A DNA stretch of 64,000 nucleotides from the NCBI RefSeq assembly GCF_013350005.1, contig NZ_JABVWW010000001.1, forward strand, positions 186,001 to 250,000, read 5' to 3'. Below are positions 12,378 through 20,119 of the stretch, piece after piece. Source of the DNA: Methylocystis silviterrae (GTDB lineage Bacteria > Pseudomonadota > Alphaproteobacteria > Rhizobiales > Beijerinckiaceae). A program made the position numbers and the translations under genes. The notes below the pieces were generated by a model, which saw only the letters and a list, made by a program, of their open reading frames with translations, made no database searches and was not told the origin of the DNA. The stretch's first letter is position 1. Each line of letters opens with the position of its first letter.

Positions 12378-13025
12378 TCACACCGCGCGTGTGCCGGGCG
12401 TCTCGTCCTTGCGATAGGCGGTGCCGAACACATAGTCCCACCAGATCGCGTGAACGCCGAAGCCTTTCTCGGCGTCGCGGAAATGATGCAGCATATGCAG
12501 GCGTTTCACTAAGCGGCCAAACTCGGATTTCGGCTGCCCGTGATGCGTCCAGTAGTGCACGCAATCATAGATCACATAGCCCGTGATGAAGCCGGCCAGC
12601 GCCGGCCAGGCGAATGTCGCGCCGAAGAGCACGCGGGCGCAGACGAGCGCGATCAGCATGATCGGCGCCGAGAGCAGCGGCGGCATGACGAGCCGCAGCG
12701 GGTCGTTGGGATAGATGTGATGTACGCCGTGGATGAGGAACTGGAAGCGCGGCCCAAGCCCGAACGGCAGCGCGAAAACGGTGTGGAAGAGATAGCGGTG
12801 GCCGAAATATTCGGTCAGCGTCCAGCCGAGATAGCCGACGACGAGGCCAAGCACGACCAGCGTCACGCTATTGAGCGTGAGCGAATAGATCAGCAGGCCG
12901 AGAATGATCGGGCAATAGACGATCACCGGCGTCAAATGATGCACGCGCGACAGCTTGTCGAGAAGAGCGCTCTCGAAGAGGCGGGGCGAAGCGTCGAGCG
13001 CTTCCGTTCTTGCGTCCTGAGACAT
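12378..13025 (-). CDS. Fatty acid hydroxylase / sterol desaturase superfamily membrane protein
   Basis: A 215-residue membrane di-iron protein. Four hydrophobic segments surround histidine clusters typical of the superfamily: HRYLFH (76-81), HGVHH (99-103), HYWTHH (157-162) and HMLHH (177-181). The HGVHHIYPND box and short length resemble the catalytic half of fatty acid 2-hydroxylases (FA2H/Scs7), which hydroxylate the N-acyl chain of ceramides, but carotenoid and sterol hydroxylases share the fold. There is no cytochrome b5 domain. It is the last gene of a four-gene operon, 3 bp after the desaturase stop. Context argues for a lipid hydroxylase acting on the same lipid as the desaturase; the exact position hydroxylated cannot be read from sequence. 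Confidence 0.8.
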   Translation of the reverse strand: MSQDARTEALDASPRLFESALLDKLSRVHHLTPVIVYCPIILGLLIYSLTLNSVTLVVLGLVVGYLGWTLTEYFGHRYLFHTVFALPFGLGPRFQFLIHGVHHIYPNDPLRLVMPPLLSAPIMLIALVCARVLFGATFAWPALAGFITGYVIYDCVHYWTHHGQPKSEFGRLVKRLHMLHHFRDAEKGFGVHAIWWDYVFGTAYRKDETPGTRAV

Positions 13026-13028
13026 GGG

Positions 13029-14024
13029 CTACTCCGCCGGCGCGACGATGGGGGCTTCGCGCCCCGCCGCCTGCGTCACATTTTCCGACCGCGTTCCCAG
13101 CGAATAGGTCGGATCGAAGATGAATGTGACGAGCAGCGCCACCCAGGAGCGATGGCAACGCAGATCGTCATAGAACTCCGGCGCCATCGCTTTCAGCTCC
13201 GGCAAACGGTTCCACGGGATCTCGTGAAAATCGTGATGCTCGTTGTGATAGCCGATGTTGAGCGCGAGCGTATTGAGCGGCCCATAATAGTCGAACGTTC
13301 CCTGGTCGGGTCCGAAGGCGAAATGCTCCTGCAGCCAGCGCGCGCTCAACGGATGCAGGCCGCCGACAGAGAACCAGAAGGAAAAGAAAAGATAGAGCAG
13401 GGCGTTCGGCCCGAAGGCCCAGAGCACGAAAAGATCGAAGACGGCGATGACGGCGGTATTGATATAGGTCCAGGTTCCCCAGATCGGCACCGTGCCCTTG
13501 AGGCGTGACAGGCGCGCAAGCTGGATCGCGGGGAAGAAGAAGAGCCACACGGCCTTGCGCCAACCGCTGTTGCCGACCCATTCGACCTCCCAGCGGCTCG
13601 GAATGTCGGCGTCATAGTCATAGGCCGACAGATGCGAATGATGCTTGATGTGATAGCAGCGAAAGCCCATCGCCGTCGGAAAGGCGTTGGGAAGATCGGC
13701 GAGGATCGCCGTCCATTTGTTGGCGAGCGGGCTCTCGAACACGCAATTGTGGATCGCGTCGTGGATGATGACGAAATTGGCGTGGTTGGCGAAGGCGCCG
13801 ACGCAGATCGCCATCAAGAGCGACAGCCACCAGTAGGAGAGGCCGAGCGAACCCAAGATCGCGGCGATGACGAGCTGGCCGACAAAAATCGCCGCCGTGA
13901 TCTTGAAGGTCACCGGATCTTTGCCGAAGAGTTCGCGCACTTGCGGATATTTATCGAGGATCAACTTGCGCCGTTCGACATGCGAGCGGTCGGCGCCATT
14001 GGCGGTGACGGATATGCCATTCAT
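13029..14024 (-). CDS. Membrane fatty acid desaturase, sphingolipid delta-4 desaturase (DES1)-like
   Basis: A 331-residue integral membrane di-iron desaturase with the three histidine boxes HDAIH (88-92), HIKHH (125-129) and HNEHH (260-264). Besides the boxes it shows blocks that I recognise from eukaryotic dihydroceramide delta-4 desaturases: GGLHPLSARWLQEHF (221-235) and YGPLNTLALNIGYHNEHHDF (247-266). Ordinary acyl-lipid desaturases lack the GLHP block. DES enzymes insert the 4,5 trans double bond in the long-chain base of dihydroceramide. The start codon overlaps the stop of the upstream acyltransferase-like gene by ATGA, so the two are translationally coupled. Desaturase is certain; substrate assignment rests on similarity recalled from memory plus the operon. 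Confidence 0.85.
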   Translation of the reverse strand: MNGISVTANGADRSHVERRKLILDKYPQVRELFGKDPVTFKITAAIFVGQLVIAAILGSLGLSYWWLSLLMAICVGAFANHANFVIIHDAIHNCVFESPLANKWTAILADLPNAFPTAMGFRCYHIKHHSHLSAYDYDADIPSRWEVEWVGNSGWRKAVWLFFFPAIQLARLSRLKGTVPIWGTWTYINTAVIAVFDLFVLWAFGPNALLYLFFSFWFSVGGLHPLSARWLQEHFAFGPDQGTFDYYGPLNTLALNIGYHNEHHDFHEIPWNRLPELKAMAPEFYDDLRCHRSWVALLVTFIFDPTYSLGTRSENVTQAAGREAPIVAPAE

Positions 14025-15235
14025 GACGTTGCATCCTGTAGCTGAGTTGCCGTGACGCCGTCGCGCATACGCATGGCCTCGTCGCCGCCGCCGACCGTGA
14101 GGCGCTTTTCATAGATGCGGTGAATCTTGTCGACCTTGCCGCCGAACATTTCGATCGGCCGGCGCATGTCGGCGTTGCTTTCCAACACCCAGCCCGCTTC
14201 GAGATGCGGAACGCGGATTTTCGCGTGGCGCCGCCGCATCTCTTCGACGAGCGACAGGAAGATCGCGCCGCCGGTCGCGCTTCGTTGCAGCGTCTTGCGC
14301 GTGCCAAGCAGCAACAGCCGCGCCGATTTGAACTGATGCGAGCGGAACCGCTTGAACGCGCGCGCCCAGCCGAAGGGGAACAGGCGACCGTTGAGATCGG
14401 CCAAAATCTCGTTGAGATTGGGAAGCGCGATCGCGAAGGACTGCGGAACGCCGTCAAGCTCGACGACGATGCCGAAATCCTCCGGCACGAGAAATTGCAG
14501 CGCGTCGGCGTCGGAGTCGAATTCTTCCTTGGTGAAGGGCACGAAGCCCCAATTTCCGCTCCAGCCGTCGTTGAACAACTCGGCCATCAGCGCGGTTTCG
14601 CCCTGCTTCAAGGCCTTCATGTTCAACGGCCGGAGTTTCAAGCGATCGCGCCATTCGCGCCGCGTTGAAATGCGCGCCGGCTTGTCGCTCTCGTCGCTTG
14701 AAATTTCGAAGCGGTAGGACAAGAGGTCCTGCGCCTTCTCATACCCCAGCGCCTCGAGATGGCGCGAGAGATAGGGCGGATGCCAGGGCATGAAAAACAT
14801 CGGCGTCGCGTCGAAGCCATCGACAAGAAGTCCGCACTCCTTGTTGACCGAGGGCGAGAACGGTCCGTTGATCCGCTCCGCGCCCTTGGCGCGCAGCCAG
14901 TCCTCGGCGGCCTGGGTCAGCGCGCGCACGACCTCGATGTCGTCGATTGCGTCGAGCGCGCCGAATTGCGCATTGGAGGCGCCGACCGGCGTGACGCCGG
15001 GCTTATAGATTTGCGCCATGACGCGCCCGACCCATCGGCCGTCCCGGCGGGCGAGAAATTTCCGCTCTTCGACGAGCTTGTAATGCGGGTTGAGCTTATG
15101 CGCGAAGACGCTCCAGCGCTCGATGTCGAGCGGCGGCGCGAAGCCCTCCGCACCGGCATAGAGCAATCGCGGCAGCCTGCAGAAGGTCGCAAAGCGAAAA
15201 GGGCCGTCGACCGGAAGAATCTCGATCCGCGCCAT
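14021..15235 (-). CDS. Large GNAT-like N-acyltransferase, candidate bacterial ceramide synthase
   Basis: A 404-residue soluble protein of the family often labelled GNAT or, wrongly, dATP pyrophosphohydrolase. Landmarks are RFATFCRLPRLLYAG, FAPPLDIERWSVF, HYKLVEERKFLARRDG, RVMAQIY, RINGPFSPSVNKECGLLVDGF (shown in two parts: RINGPFSPS and NKECGLLVDGF), and MFFMPWHPPYLSRHLEALGY. The bacterial ceramide synthase bCerS of Caulobacter belongs to the GNAT superfamily and, as far as I recall, to this type of protein; bCerS acylates the amine of 3-ketosphinganine. Lying directly between the alpha-oxoamine synthase and the DES1-like desaturase, this gene is the natural candidate for the N-acylation step. 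Family is likely; the ceramide role is inference. Confidence 0.65.
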   Translation of the reverse strand: MARIEILPVDGPFRFATFCRLPRLLYAGAEGFAPPLDIERWSVFAHKLNPHYKLVEERKFLARRDGRWVGRVMAQIYKPGVTPVGASNAQFGALDAIDDIEVVRALTQAAEDWLRAKGAERINGPFSPSVNKECGLLVDGFDATPMFFMPWHPPYLSRHLEALGYEKAQDLLSYRFEISSDESDKPARISTRREWRDRLKLRPLNMKALKQGETALMAELFNDGWSGNWGFVPFTKEEFDSDADALQFLVPEDFGIVVELDGVPQSFAIALPNLNEILADLNGRLFPFGWARAFKRFRSHQFKSARLLLLGTRKTLQRSATGGAIFLSLVEEMRRRHAKIRVPHLEAGWVLESNADMRRPIEMFGGKVDKIHRIYEKRLTVGGGDEAMRMRDGVTATQLQDATS

Positions 15236-15303
15236 GATGCTAGTCCTAGCGGCAAGTCGGCATTAACCGAAAGCGTCAAAGTGACGCGGATATGGCGAAT
15301 GGC

Positions 15304-16542
15304 CTATCCGCCGGCCATGGCGGCGGCGACGATCTGATGGGCCTCTTCCGTCACCGGCGGCATGTCGCGCAGCGTCTGGATGACGCCGCGGATTTCTGCT
15401 TCGCTGTGGTTCGCCGAGAAAAAGAAGCGCAGCCGCGGCCCGTCCTTCGGCACGCCGATGCGCACGACCGGCGGCACGTAATAGCCGTTCTCCAGCAGAT
15501 GCTGCGACGCCCACATGGTCTCGACGTCGCTCGAGAACAGGATCGGCACGACCCCGCGGCCGATCGCCGGCCCGGTCGAGAATCCCGCCTCATGCGCGAC
15601 CGTGCGGAAGAGCTCGGCGTTGTCCGCGAGCTTGGCGATGCGCCAGGTCTCTTCCTGCATCAGCCGCAGGGCGGTGCGGGCGGCGGCGAGAATGACGGGC
15701 GACAGGCCGACGCTGTAGACGAAGCCCGGCAGCGTATAGCGGAACCAGTCGATGACCTGCTTCTTGCCGCAGACATAACCGCCGCAGGACGCGAGAGTCT
15801 TCGACATGGTGCCGACGATGAGGTCGATGCGCGCGGGGTCAACGCCCTGATGTTCGGCGAGGCCGCGGCCTGTCGCGCCGAGCACGCCGAGAGAATGCGC
15901 TTCGTCGACGAGCAGCCAGATCTTGTATTTTTCCTTGATGGCGAGGAGCCGCGGCAGGTCGGCGGTGTCGCCGTCCATGCTGTAGACGCCCTCCACCACA
16001 ATCAGGACGTTGCGGTATTCCTCGCGGTGGCGCGCGAGCAGATGTTCGAGATGATCCAAGTCGTTGTGGCGGAATTTGACGACCTGCGCCGGCGCGCCGT
16101 CGGCGCCGGCGACGATGCTGTTATGCGCGAGTTCGTCGATGAAGATCGCGTCGCGCTTGCCGCTCATCAGCCAGGCGATCGTCGTCACATTGGAAAGATA
16201 GCCGGAGACGAGCGTCAGCGCGCTTTCCATGCCAAGGAATTCGGCGATCTCCGCCTCGAACGGCTTGTGCGTGGTGCGTTCGCCGCCGACGAGCCGCGAG
16301 GCCAGCGCGCCGATGCCGAGGCCGTCGATCTCGCGCTTTGCTTCCTCGCGAATCCGCGGGTGATTCGCGAGGCCGAGATAATCGTAATTGGCGAAGCTGA
16401 CGAAATGCTTGCCCTGCGCCTCGAACTCGGCGCGCAGCCTGTCGATCTGGGCGAAGAACGGATCGCTGAACTCCAGCAAGGCGTTGCCAGCAAAACGGAA
16501 TCGCCTTGCCGCGTAATCCTCTAAGCTCTTATGCTTCGTCAC
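15304..16542 (-). CDS. PLP-dependent alpha-oxoamine synthase, serine palmitoyltransferase-like
   Basis: A 412-residue fold-type I PLP enzyme of the family of serine palmitoyltransferase, KBL, BioF, HemA and CqsA, which condense an amino acid with an acyl thioester. Visible: YDYLGLANHP, the aspartate/histidine pair in DEAHSLGVLG (D213, H216) and the PLP lysine in GTMSKTLASCGG (K248). RFRHND-like and EGVYSMDGD segments resemble bacterial serine palmitoyltransferase. Unlike BioF or KBL it has an extra N-terminal stretch (LEFSDPFFAQIDRL), as SPT does. It heads the operon with an acyltransferase, desaturase and hydroxylase, which favours long-chain base synthesis over biotin or haem. A CqsA/LqsA-type alpha-hydroxyketone synthase is the main alternative. 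Confidence 0.75.
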   Translation of the reverse strand: MTKHKSLEDYAARRFRFAGNALLEFSDPFFAQIDRLRAEFEAQGKHFVSFANYDYLGLANHPRIREEAKREIDGLGIGALASRLVGGERTTHKPFEAEIAEFLGMESALTLVSGYLSNVTTIAWLMSGKRDAIFIDELAHNSIVAGADGAPAQVVKFRHNDLDHLEHLLARHREEYRNVLIVVEGVYSMDGDTADLPRLLAIKEKYKIWLLVDEAHSLGVLGATGRGLAEHQGVDPARIDLIVGTMSKTLASCGGYVCGKKQVIDWFRYTLPGFVYSVGLSPVILAAARTALRLMQEETWRIAKLADNAELFRTVAHEAGFSTGPAIGRGVVPILFSSDVETMWASQHLLENGYYVPPVVRIGVPKDGPRLRFFFSANHSEAEIRGVIQTLRDMPPVTEEAHQIVAAAMAGG

Positions 16543-16774
16543 TTACTGGGCAATCCCTGAATAACGGGCGCGCCGCGCGCTATTGGCGAGAACTTGGGCC
16601 GCTGAGCGTCCAAGAAAGGGTCTGCGCTGCTTAGCATTCCCGTCCCGTCTGCGCCAGCGGCGCGGCTGGGGGCAGGGCGGGGCGCTTGAGGCGCGCGCGG
16701 AAGCGGCCCTCGCCAAAGACGCTATCTGTCCGCCCCGTCTGGCGGAGTCGATCGCAAAGCTCTATGCGGAGCGC

Positions 16775-17440
16775 ATGTCGACCGATGTCCTCCAGCCCGT
16801 TCAGCCGCCCGTCGATGGCGCTTTACGTCTTTGCGTCGACAATCTCGGCGTTTTGCGCGGGGGCAGGCGCGTCCTTGATCGCGTGAGCTTTTCGCTTTCC
16901 GCCGGCCGGGCGCTGATCGTGACGGGTCCCAACGGCGCCGGAAAATCGACGCTGCTGCGGGCCTTGGCGGGACTCCTGCCGCGCGCGGGAGGCTCGATCG
17001 CTCTCGAAGGCGGGCCGCCCGACGTCGAACTGCCGCAGCAGGCGCATTATCTTGCGCATAACGACGGTTTGAAGTCGGCGCTGACGATCGAGGAGAACCT
17101 CGATTTCTGGTCGCGCTATCTCGCTCAAGAGCCGGACGCGCGCAGCCATACAATCGACGCCGCCCTCGCGATCGTCGGCCTTGGCCATGTGGCTGGCGCG
17201 CCATTCGGCGTGCTCTCCGCCGGCCAGAAGCGGCGCGCGGCGCTGGCGCGTCTTCTCGTCGCCTTTCGGCCGCTCTGGCTCCTCGACGAGCCGTTGACCG
17301 CGCTCGACCGCGCCTCACGCGAAAAATTCGCGCTCGCCATGAAGGATCATTGCGCCCACGGCGGATTGATCGTCGCCGCGACGCATGAGCCGCTGGGGCT
17401 CGATGAAGCGTCATCGCTTGCCTTGGGCGGCGCCTCGTGA
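16775..17440 (+). CDS. ccmA: Haem exporter ATP-binding protein CcmA
   Basis: CcmA is the ATPase of the CcmABCD complex that releases holo-CcmE for cytochrome c maturation. The 221-residue ABC ATPase has Walker A GPNGAGKST, signature LSAGQKRRAALARLL, Walker B LWLLDEP and the H-loop ATHEP. It is compact and has the CcmA-typical N-terminus around LRGGRRVLDRVSFSLSAG. The frame is open from 16583, but ATG at 16775 after GCGGAGCGC gives the standard length. The stop overlaps the ccmB start by GTGA. The gene is divergent from the lipid operon at 16542, with about 230 bp between. Confidence 0.93.
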   Translation: MSTDVLQPVQPPVDGALRLCVDNLGVLRGGRRVLDRVSFSLSAGRALIVTGPNGAGKSTLLRALAGLLPRAGGSIALEGGPPDVELPQQAHYLAHNDGLKSALTIEENLDFWSRYLAQEPDARSHTIDAALAIVGLGHVAGAPFGVLSAGQKRRAALARLLVAFRPLWLLDEPLTALDRASREKFALAMKDHCAHGGLIVAATHEPLGLDEASSLALGGAS

Positions 17441-18108
17441 GTTCTCCGCTCGCCGCGCTTTTCCTGCGCGAATGGCGCGTGGCCCGCCGCATCGGCGGTT
17501 CCGGCGCGATGGGCGTCGTGTTCTTCCTGACGCTCGTCGCGATCGTTCCCTTTGCCGTCGGGCCCGACCCCAATCTCCTCGCCCGCATCGGACCGGCGAT
17601 CCTGTGGATCGCGGCGCTGCTGGCGACGCTGCTCTGTCTCGATCGCCTGTTTCAGGCCGACGCCGAGGATGGCTCCCTCGATCTCTTCCATCTTTCCGAG
17701 ACCCCGCTCGAATTGGCGGTGCTCGTCAAATGCGCGGCGCATTGGGCGGCGACCGGCCTGCCGCTCGTTATCGCCGCGCCGTTTCTGGGGCTGATGCTGC
17801 AGCAGGAGGCCATGGCGCTTCTCGGCGTCGTCGCGACGCTGCTTGTCGGCACGCCGGCGCTCACGCTGATCGGCGCCATTGGCGCGGCGGCGACCGTGAC
17901 CGTGCGGCGGGGCGGCCTGCTGATGGCGCTGCTCGTTCTGCCGCTAACAATCCCGGTGCTGATCTTCGGCGTCTCGGCGGCGGAGGCCGCAAGCGGCGGA
18001 ACCGTGCCCTTCTACGCGCCCTTCGCGATTCTCTGCGCGATCACGCTCGCCGCTCTCGCGCTTTGCCCCTTCGCGGCCGCCGCGGCGCTGCGCTATCTCG
18101 GCGAATAA
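17437..18108 (+). CDS. ccmB: Haem exporter membrane protein CcmB
   Basis: CcmB is the channel-forming membrane subunit working with CcmA in system I cytochrome c maturation. This 223-residue protein has six hydrophobic segments and the family landmarks FLREWRVARR at the N-terminus, the GPDPNLLARIGPAILWIAAL region (split by a loop) and LFQADAEDGSLDL. GTG at 17437 is the start: it overlaps the ccmA stop in GTGA and gives MSSPLAALFLREW. ccmC and ccmD, which normally follow, are missing here; the next gene is on the other strand, 3 bp beyond the stop. Confidence 0.93.
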   Translation: MSSPLAALFLREWRVARRIGGSGAMGVVFFLTLVAIVPFAVGPDPNLLARIGPAILWIAALLATLLCLDRLFQADAEDGSLDLFHLSETPLELAVLVKCAAHWAATGLPLVIAAPFLGLMLQQEAMALLGVVATLLVGTPALTLIGAIGAAATVTVRRGGLLMALLVLPLTIPVLIFGVSAAEAASGGTVPFYAPFAILCAITLAALALCPFAAAAALRYLGE

Positions 18109-18111
18109 AGC

Positions 18112-18552
18112 TCAATCGATGCACACGCGCCCGCTGTTCGAACGGCCGGTCAGGCTGTGCGTATGATTGCCGCTGCCGCTCGTGACATGAACGAAGTTCT
18201 TCATCTGCCCGCGTCGTCCAAACACGCAGCGCTTGGCGTTGCCGATCTTAAACGCCCCCGGCGTCGTGCAGAAAGCCGAGTCGCCGCGCCACTCCCTGCC
18301 GCCGCCGTGCGCATAGAAGAAGTAATTATGCGGATCGGACGTCTCGCTGCGCAGGACGACTCTTTCGCAGCCGCCGCAGGCGCGAAGCTTCCACCATCCC
18401 TCCGACATGAATCCGCCGCTTGGGCTCACCCAGGCCGCCGCGACAGTGACTTGATCGGGCGTTCTGTTGCAGACCGTAAAATCCGCCTTCGCGGGCGGCG
18501 CAAAAGCGCAGGATGCGACGACAAGCGCGATCGAAAGACGAAAAGCATTCAT
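18112..18552 (-). CDS. DUF1036 family secreted protein
   Basis: A 146-residue exported protein with a signal peptide (about 23 residues, ending PAKA) and a mature part with the DUF1036 pattern: FTVCNRT at the start, then VAAAWVSPSGGFMSEGWWKL, a cysteine-rich middle (ACGGCERVV), YFFYAHGGG and CTTPGAF. The domain is a small beta-rich fold found widely in alphaproteobacteria, of unknown function. A second member lies at 46821-47237. The stop is 3 bp from the convergent ccmB stop. A tiny possible gene lies just upstream at 18641-18736. Confidence 0.8.
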   Translation of the reverse strand: MNAFRLSIALVVASCAFAPPAKADFTVCNRTPDQVTVAAAWVSPSGGFMSEGWWKLRACGGCERVVLRSETSDPHNYFFYAHGGGREWRGDSAFCTTPGAFKIGNAKRCVFGRRGQMKNFVHVTSGSGNHTHSLTGRSNSGRVCID

Positions 18553-18640
18553 CTCATCTCTCCAAAAAATGAGCTTTGAAATTGCGATAGAGCCAATAGC
18601 GCTTGCTCAAGCAATTGACGCGAGCGCCGGCGCTCGACCG

Positions 18641-18736
18641 TCAGCTTGCGCGCGCCGGGAAGGCGGCGAGCGTGAAGGCGATCGCGAGCGCGAGGAGCAG
18701 CGCCAGATGCAGGACGCGATTGCGCAATCTGGACAT
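18641..18736 (-). CDS. Possible 31-residue hydrophobic peptide
   Basis: An ATG at 18736 preceded by a strong GGAAGAGAAAA ribosome-binding region opens a 31-codon frame that encodes an arginine-containing start (MSRLRNRVLH) and one hydrophobic segment (LALLLALAIAFTLAA) ending PARAS. This is either a small single-span membrane peptide, a leader, or the surviving signal peptide of a decayed exported protein, since nothing coding follows the stop. It lies 88 bp upstream of the DUF1036 gene on the same strand. Confidence 0.35.
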   Translation of the reverse strand: MSRLRNRVLHLALLLALAIAFTLAAFPARAS

Positions 18737-19010
18737 TTTTCTCTTCCTTCAAAAATGACGCGCCGAGCGAAACAGGTCACGCGCGGAGAACATTCATTTA
18801 AGATCGAAATAGCGTCCGGCGCCTCGTCCGGTTAGCTGAGAGAGGCACAAGAACGATCAGCGTCGCAGCGCAGCCGAGAGCTGGGCGCCCCGCATGTCGC
18901 CGCGCCCAAATCTCTACGAGCCTTTGGCTTTGCGGGCCCGCTACGCCTGGGTCAATCGCCATGAGCCGCTCGTTATCGGCGCGACTTTTAGCAGCGTATA
19001 AGGCCGGTTC

Positions 19011-19829
19011 TCACTTTTCGGCCCATAGAGGCGCACGCTTCTCCAGAAACGCCGCGACGCCCTCCTTGGCGTCTTCCGCCAGCATGTTCTCGACCATCAC
19101 CGCGCTCGCCAGCTCATAGGCGTCCGAAAGCGGCTTTTCGCTCTGAGCATAGAAGGCCCTCTTGCCGAAGCGGATCGCCTGCGGGGATTTTTCGGCGATG
19201 AGTCGCGCCAGCGCCAGCGTGCCGATCCGCGCGCCATCGGCTGACATGCGGTTGACGAGGCCGATGCGCAGCGCCTCCTCGGCGCTGATGGGAACGCCCG
19301 TGAGCAGCATCTCCATCGCCTGCTTTGGCGCCACATTGCGCGAGAGCGCCACGGCCGGCGTCGAGCAGAAAAGGCCGATGTTAACGCCCGGCGTGCAGAA
19401 GCGCGCGCGTGGACCCGCAACGGCGAGATCGCAACTCGCGACGAGCTGGCAGCCGGCGGCCGTGGCCATCTCATCGACAGCCGCGACGACCGGCTGAGGC
19501 AGCGTCACGATTTTCTGCATCAGCGCCGAGCAGGCCCGCATCGTCTTATCGAAGAAGGCGCGGCCTCGGTCGGGATCATTGCGATGCGCCGTCAGCTCCT
19601 TGAGGTCATGCCCGGCGCAGAAGGCGGGGCCTTCCGCCTGCAGCACGACGACGCGAACGTCGTCGTGGGTCGCAAGCGCGTCGAGACGGCCGGAGAGGGC
19701 GTCGATCATCGCGAGAGATAAGGCGTTACGCGAGGCGGGGCTGTTCAGCGTAAGCACCGCGACGTCAGCCGTGGTCTCCAGCGTCACGCGCGCGGTTGTT
19801 TCGGCGTCCAGGGTCATCGCTTCGAGCAT
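19011..19829 (-). CDS. Enoyl-CoA hydratase/isomerase family protein (ECHDC3-like)
   Basis: A 272-residue crotonase-fold enzyme. It shows the oxyanion-hole segment FCAGHDLKEL, the second oxyanion segment DEMATAAGCQLVASCDLAV, and FCTPGVNIGLFCSTPAVAL. The last block resembles the ECHDC3-type branch rather than the classical beta-oxidation hydratase, and the glutamates of true enoyl-CoA hydratases (the positions around GxxxxGLxxxxE) are not evident, so hydratase activity is uncertain. The start at 19829 gives MLEAMTLDAETTARV; an in-frame ATG at 19817 or 19853 is possible. It stands alone, flanked by 270 bp without genes on one side and a repeat region on the other. Confidence 0.85.
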   Translation of the reverse strand: MLEAMTLDAETTARVTLETTADVAVLTLNSPASRNALSLAMIDALSGRLDALATHDDVRVVVLQAEGPAFCAGHDLKELTAHRNDPDRGRAFFDKTMRACSALMQKIVTLPQPVVAAVDEMATAAGCQLVASCDLAVAGPRARFCTPGVNIGLFCSTPAVALSRNVAPKQAMEMLLTGVPISAEEALRIGLVNRMSADGARIGTLALARLIAEKSPQAIRFGKRAFYAQSEKPLSDAYELASAVMVENMLAEDAKEGVAAFLEKRAPLWAEK

Positions 19830-19905
19830 ATAAGTCCGGCGGCGGGAAACCAAAGGTATCCGGCCGCCGCGCTCAGGGGAATCGGGTGAATGATTGTTTT
19901 TCTCG

Positions 19906-20084
19906 CCCTCATGCTGAGGAGGCTCCGCAAGTCGGGTTTACCAGACTTGCGAATTTAATGTCGATCTCGGGCAGGCCCGAGATCGAAGGAGCTGTCTCGA
20001 AGCACGAGGGTGAGGAAAAATGCGCGAAAACGGGCTTCCTGGTCCTTCGAGACGCGTGCTGCGCACGCTCCTCAGGATGAGGAA
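19906..20084. repeat. Complex palindromic intergenic element
   Basis: A 180-bp stretch between two same-strand genes, packed with inverted repeats: CCTCATGCTGAGGAGG at the left end, CGCAAGTC/GACTTGCG (19926-19951), GATCTCGGG/CCCGAGATC (19963-19984), TCTCGAAGCACGAGG, and a right end with CCTTCGAGACGCG and CCTCAGGATGAGG. The end sequences are the kind seen in widespread Hyphomicrobiales palindromic elements (RIME/REP-like). No protein is encoded. Confidence 0.7.
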
Positions 20085-20119
20085 GACCTTGAACCGATCG
20101 CCCTGCCGCCGTGCGCGAT

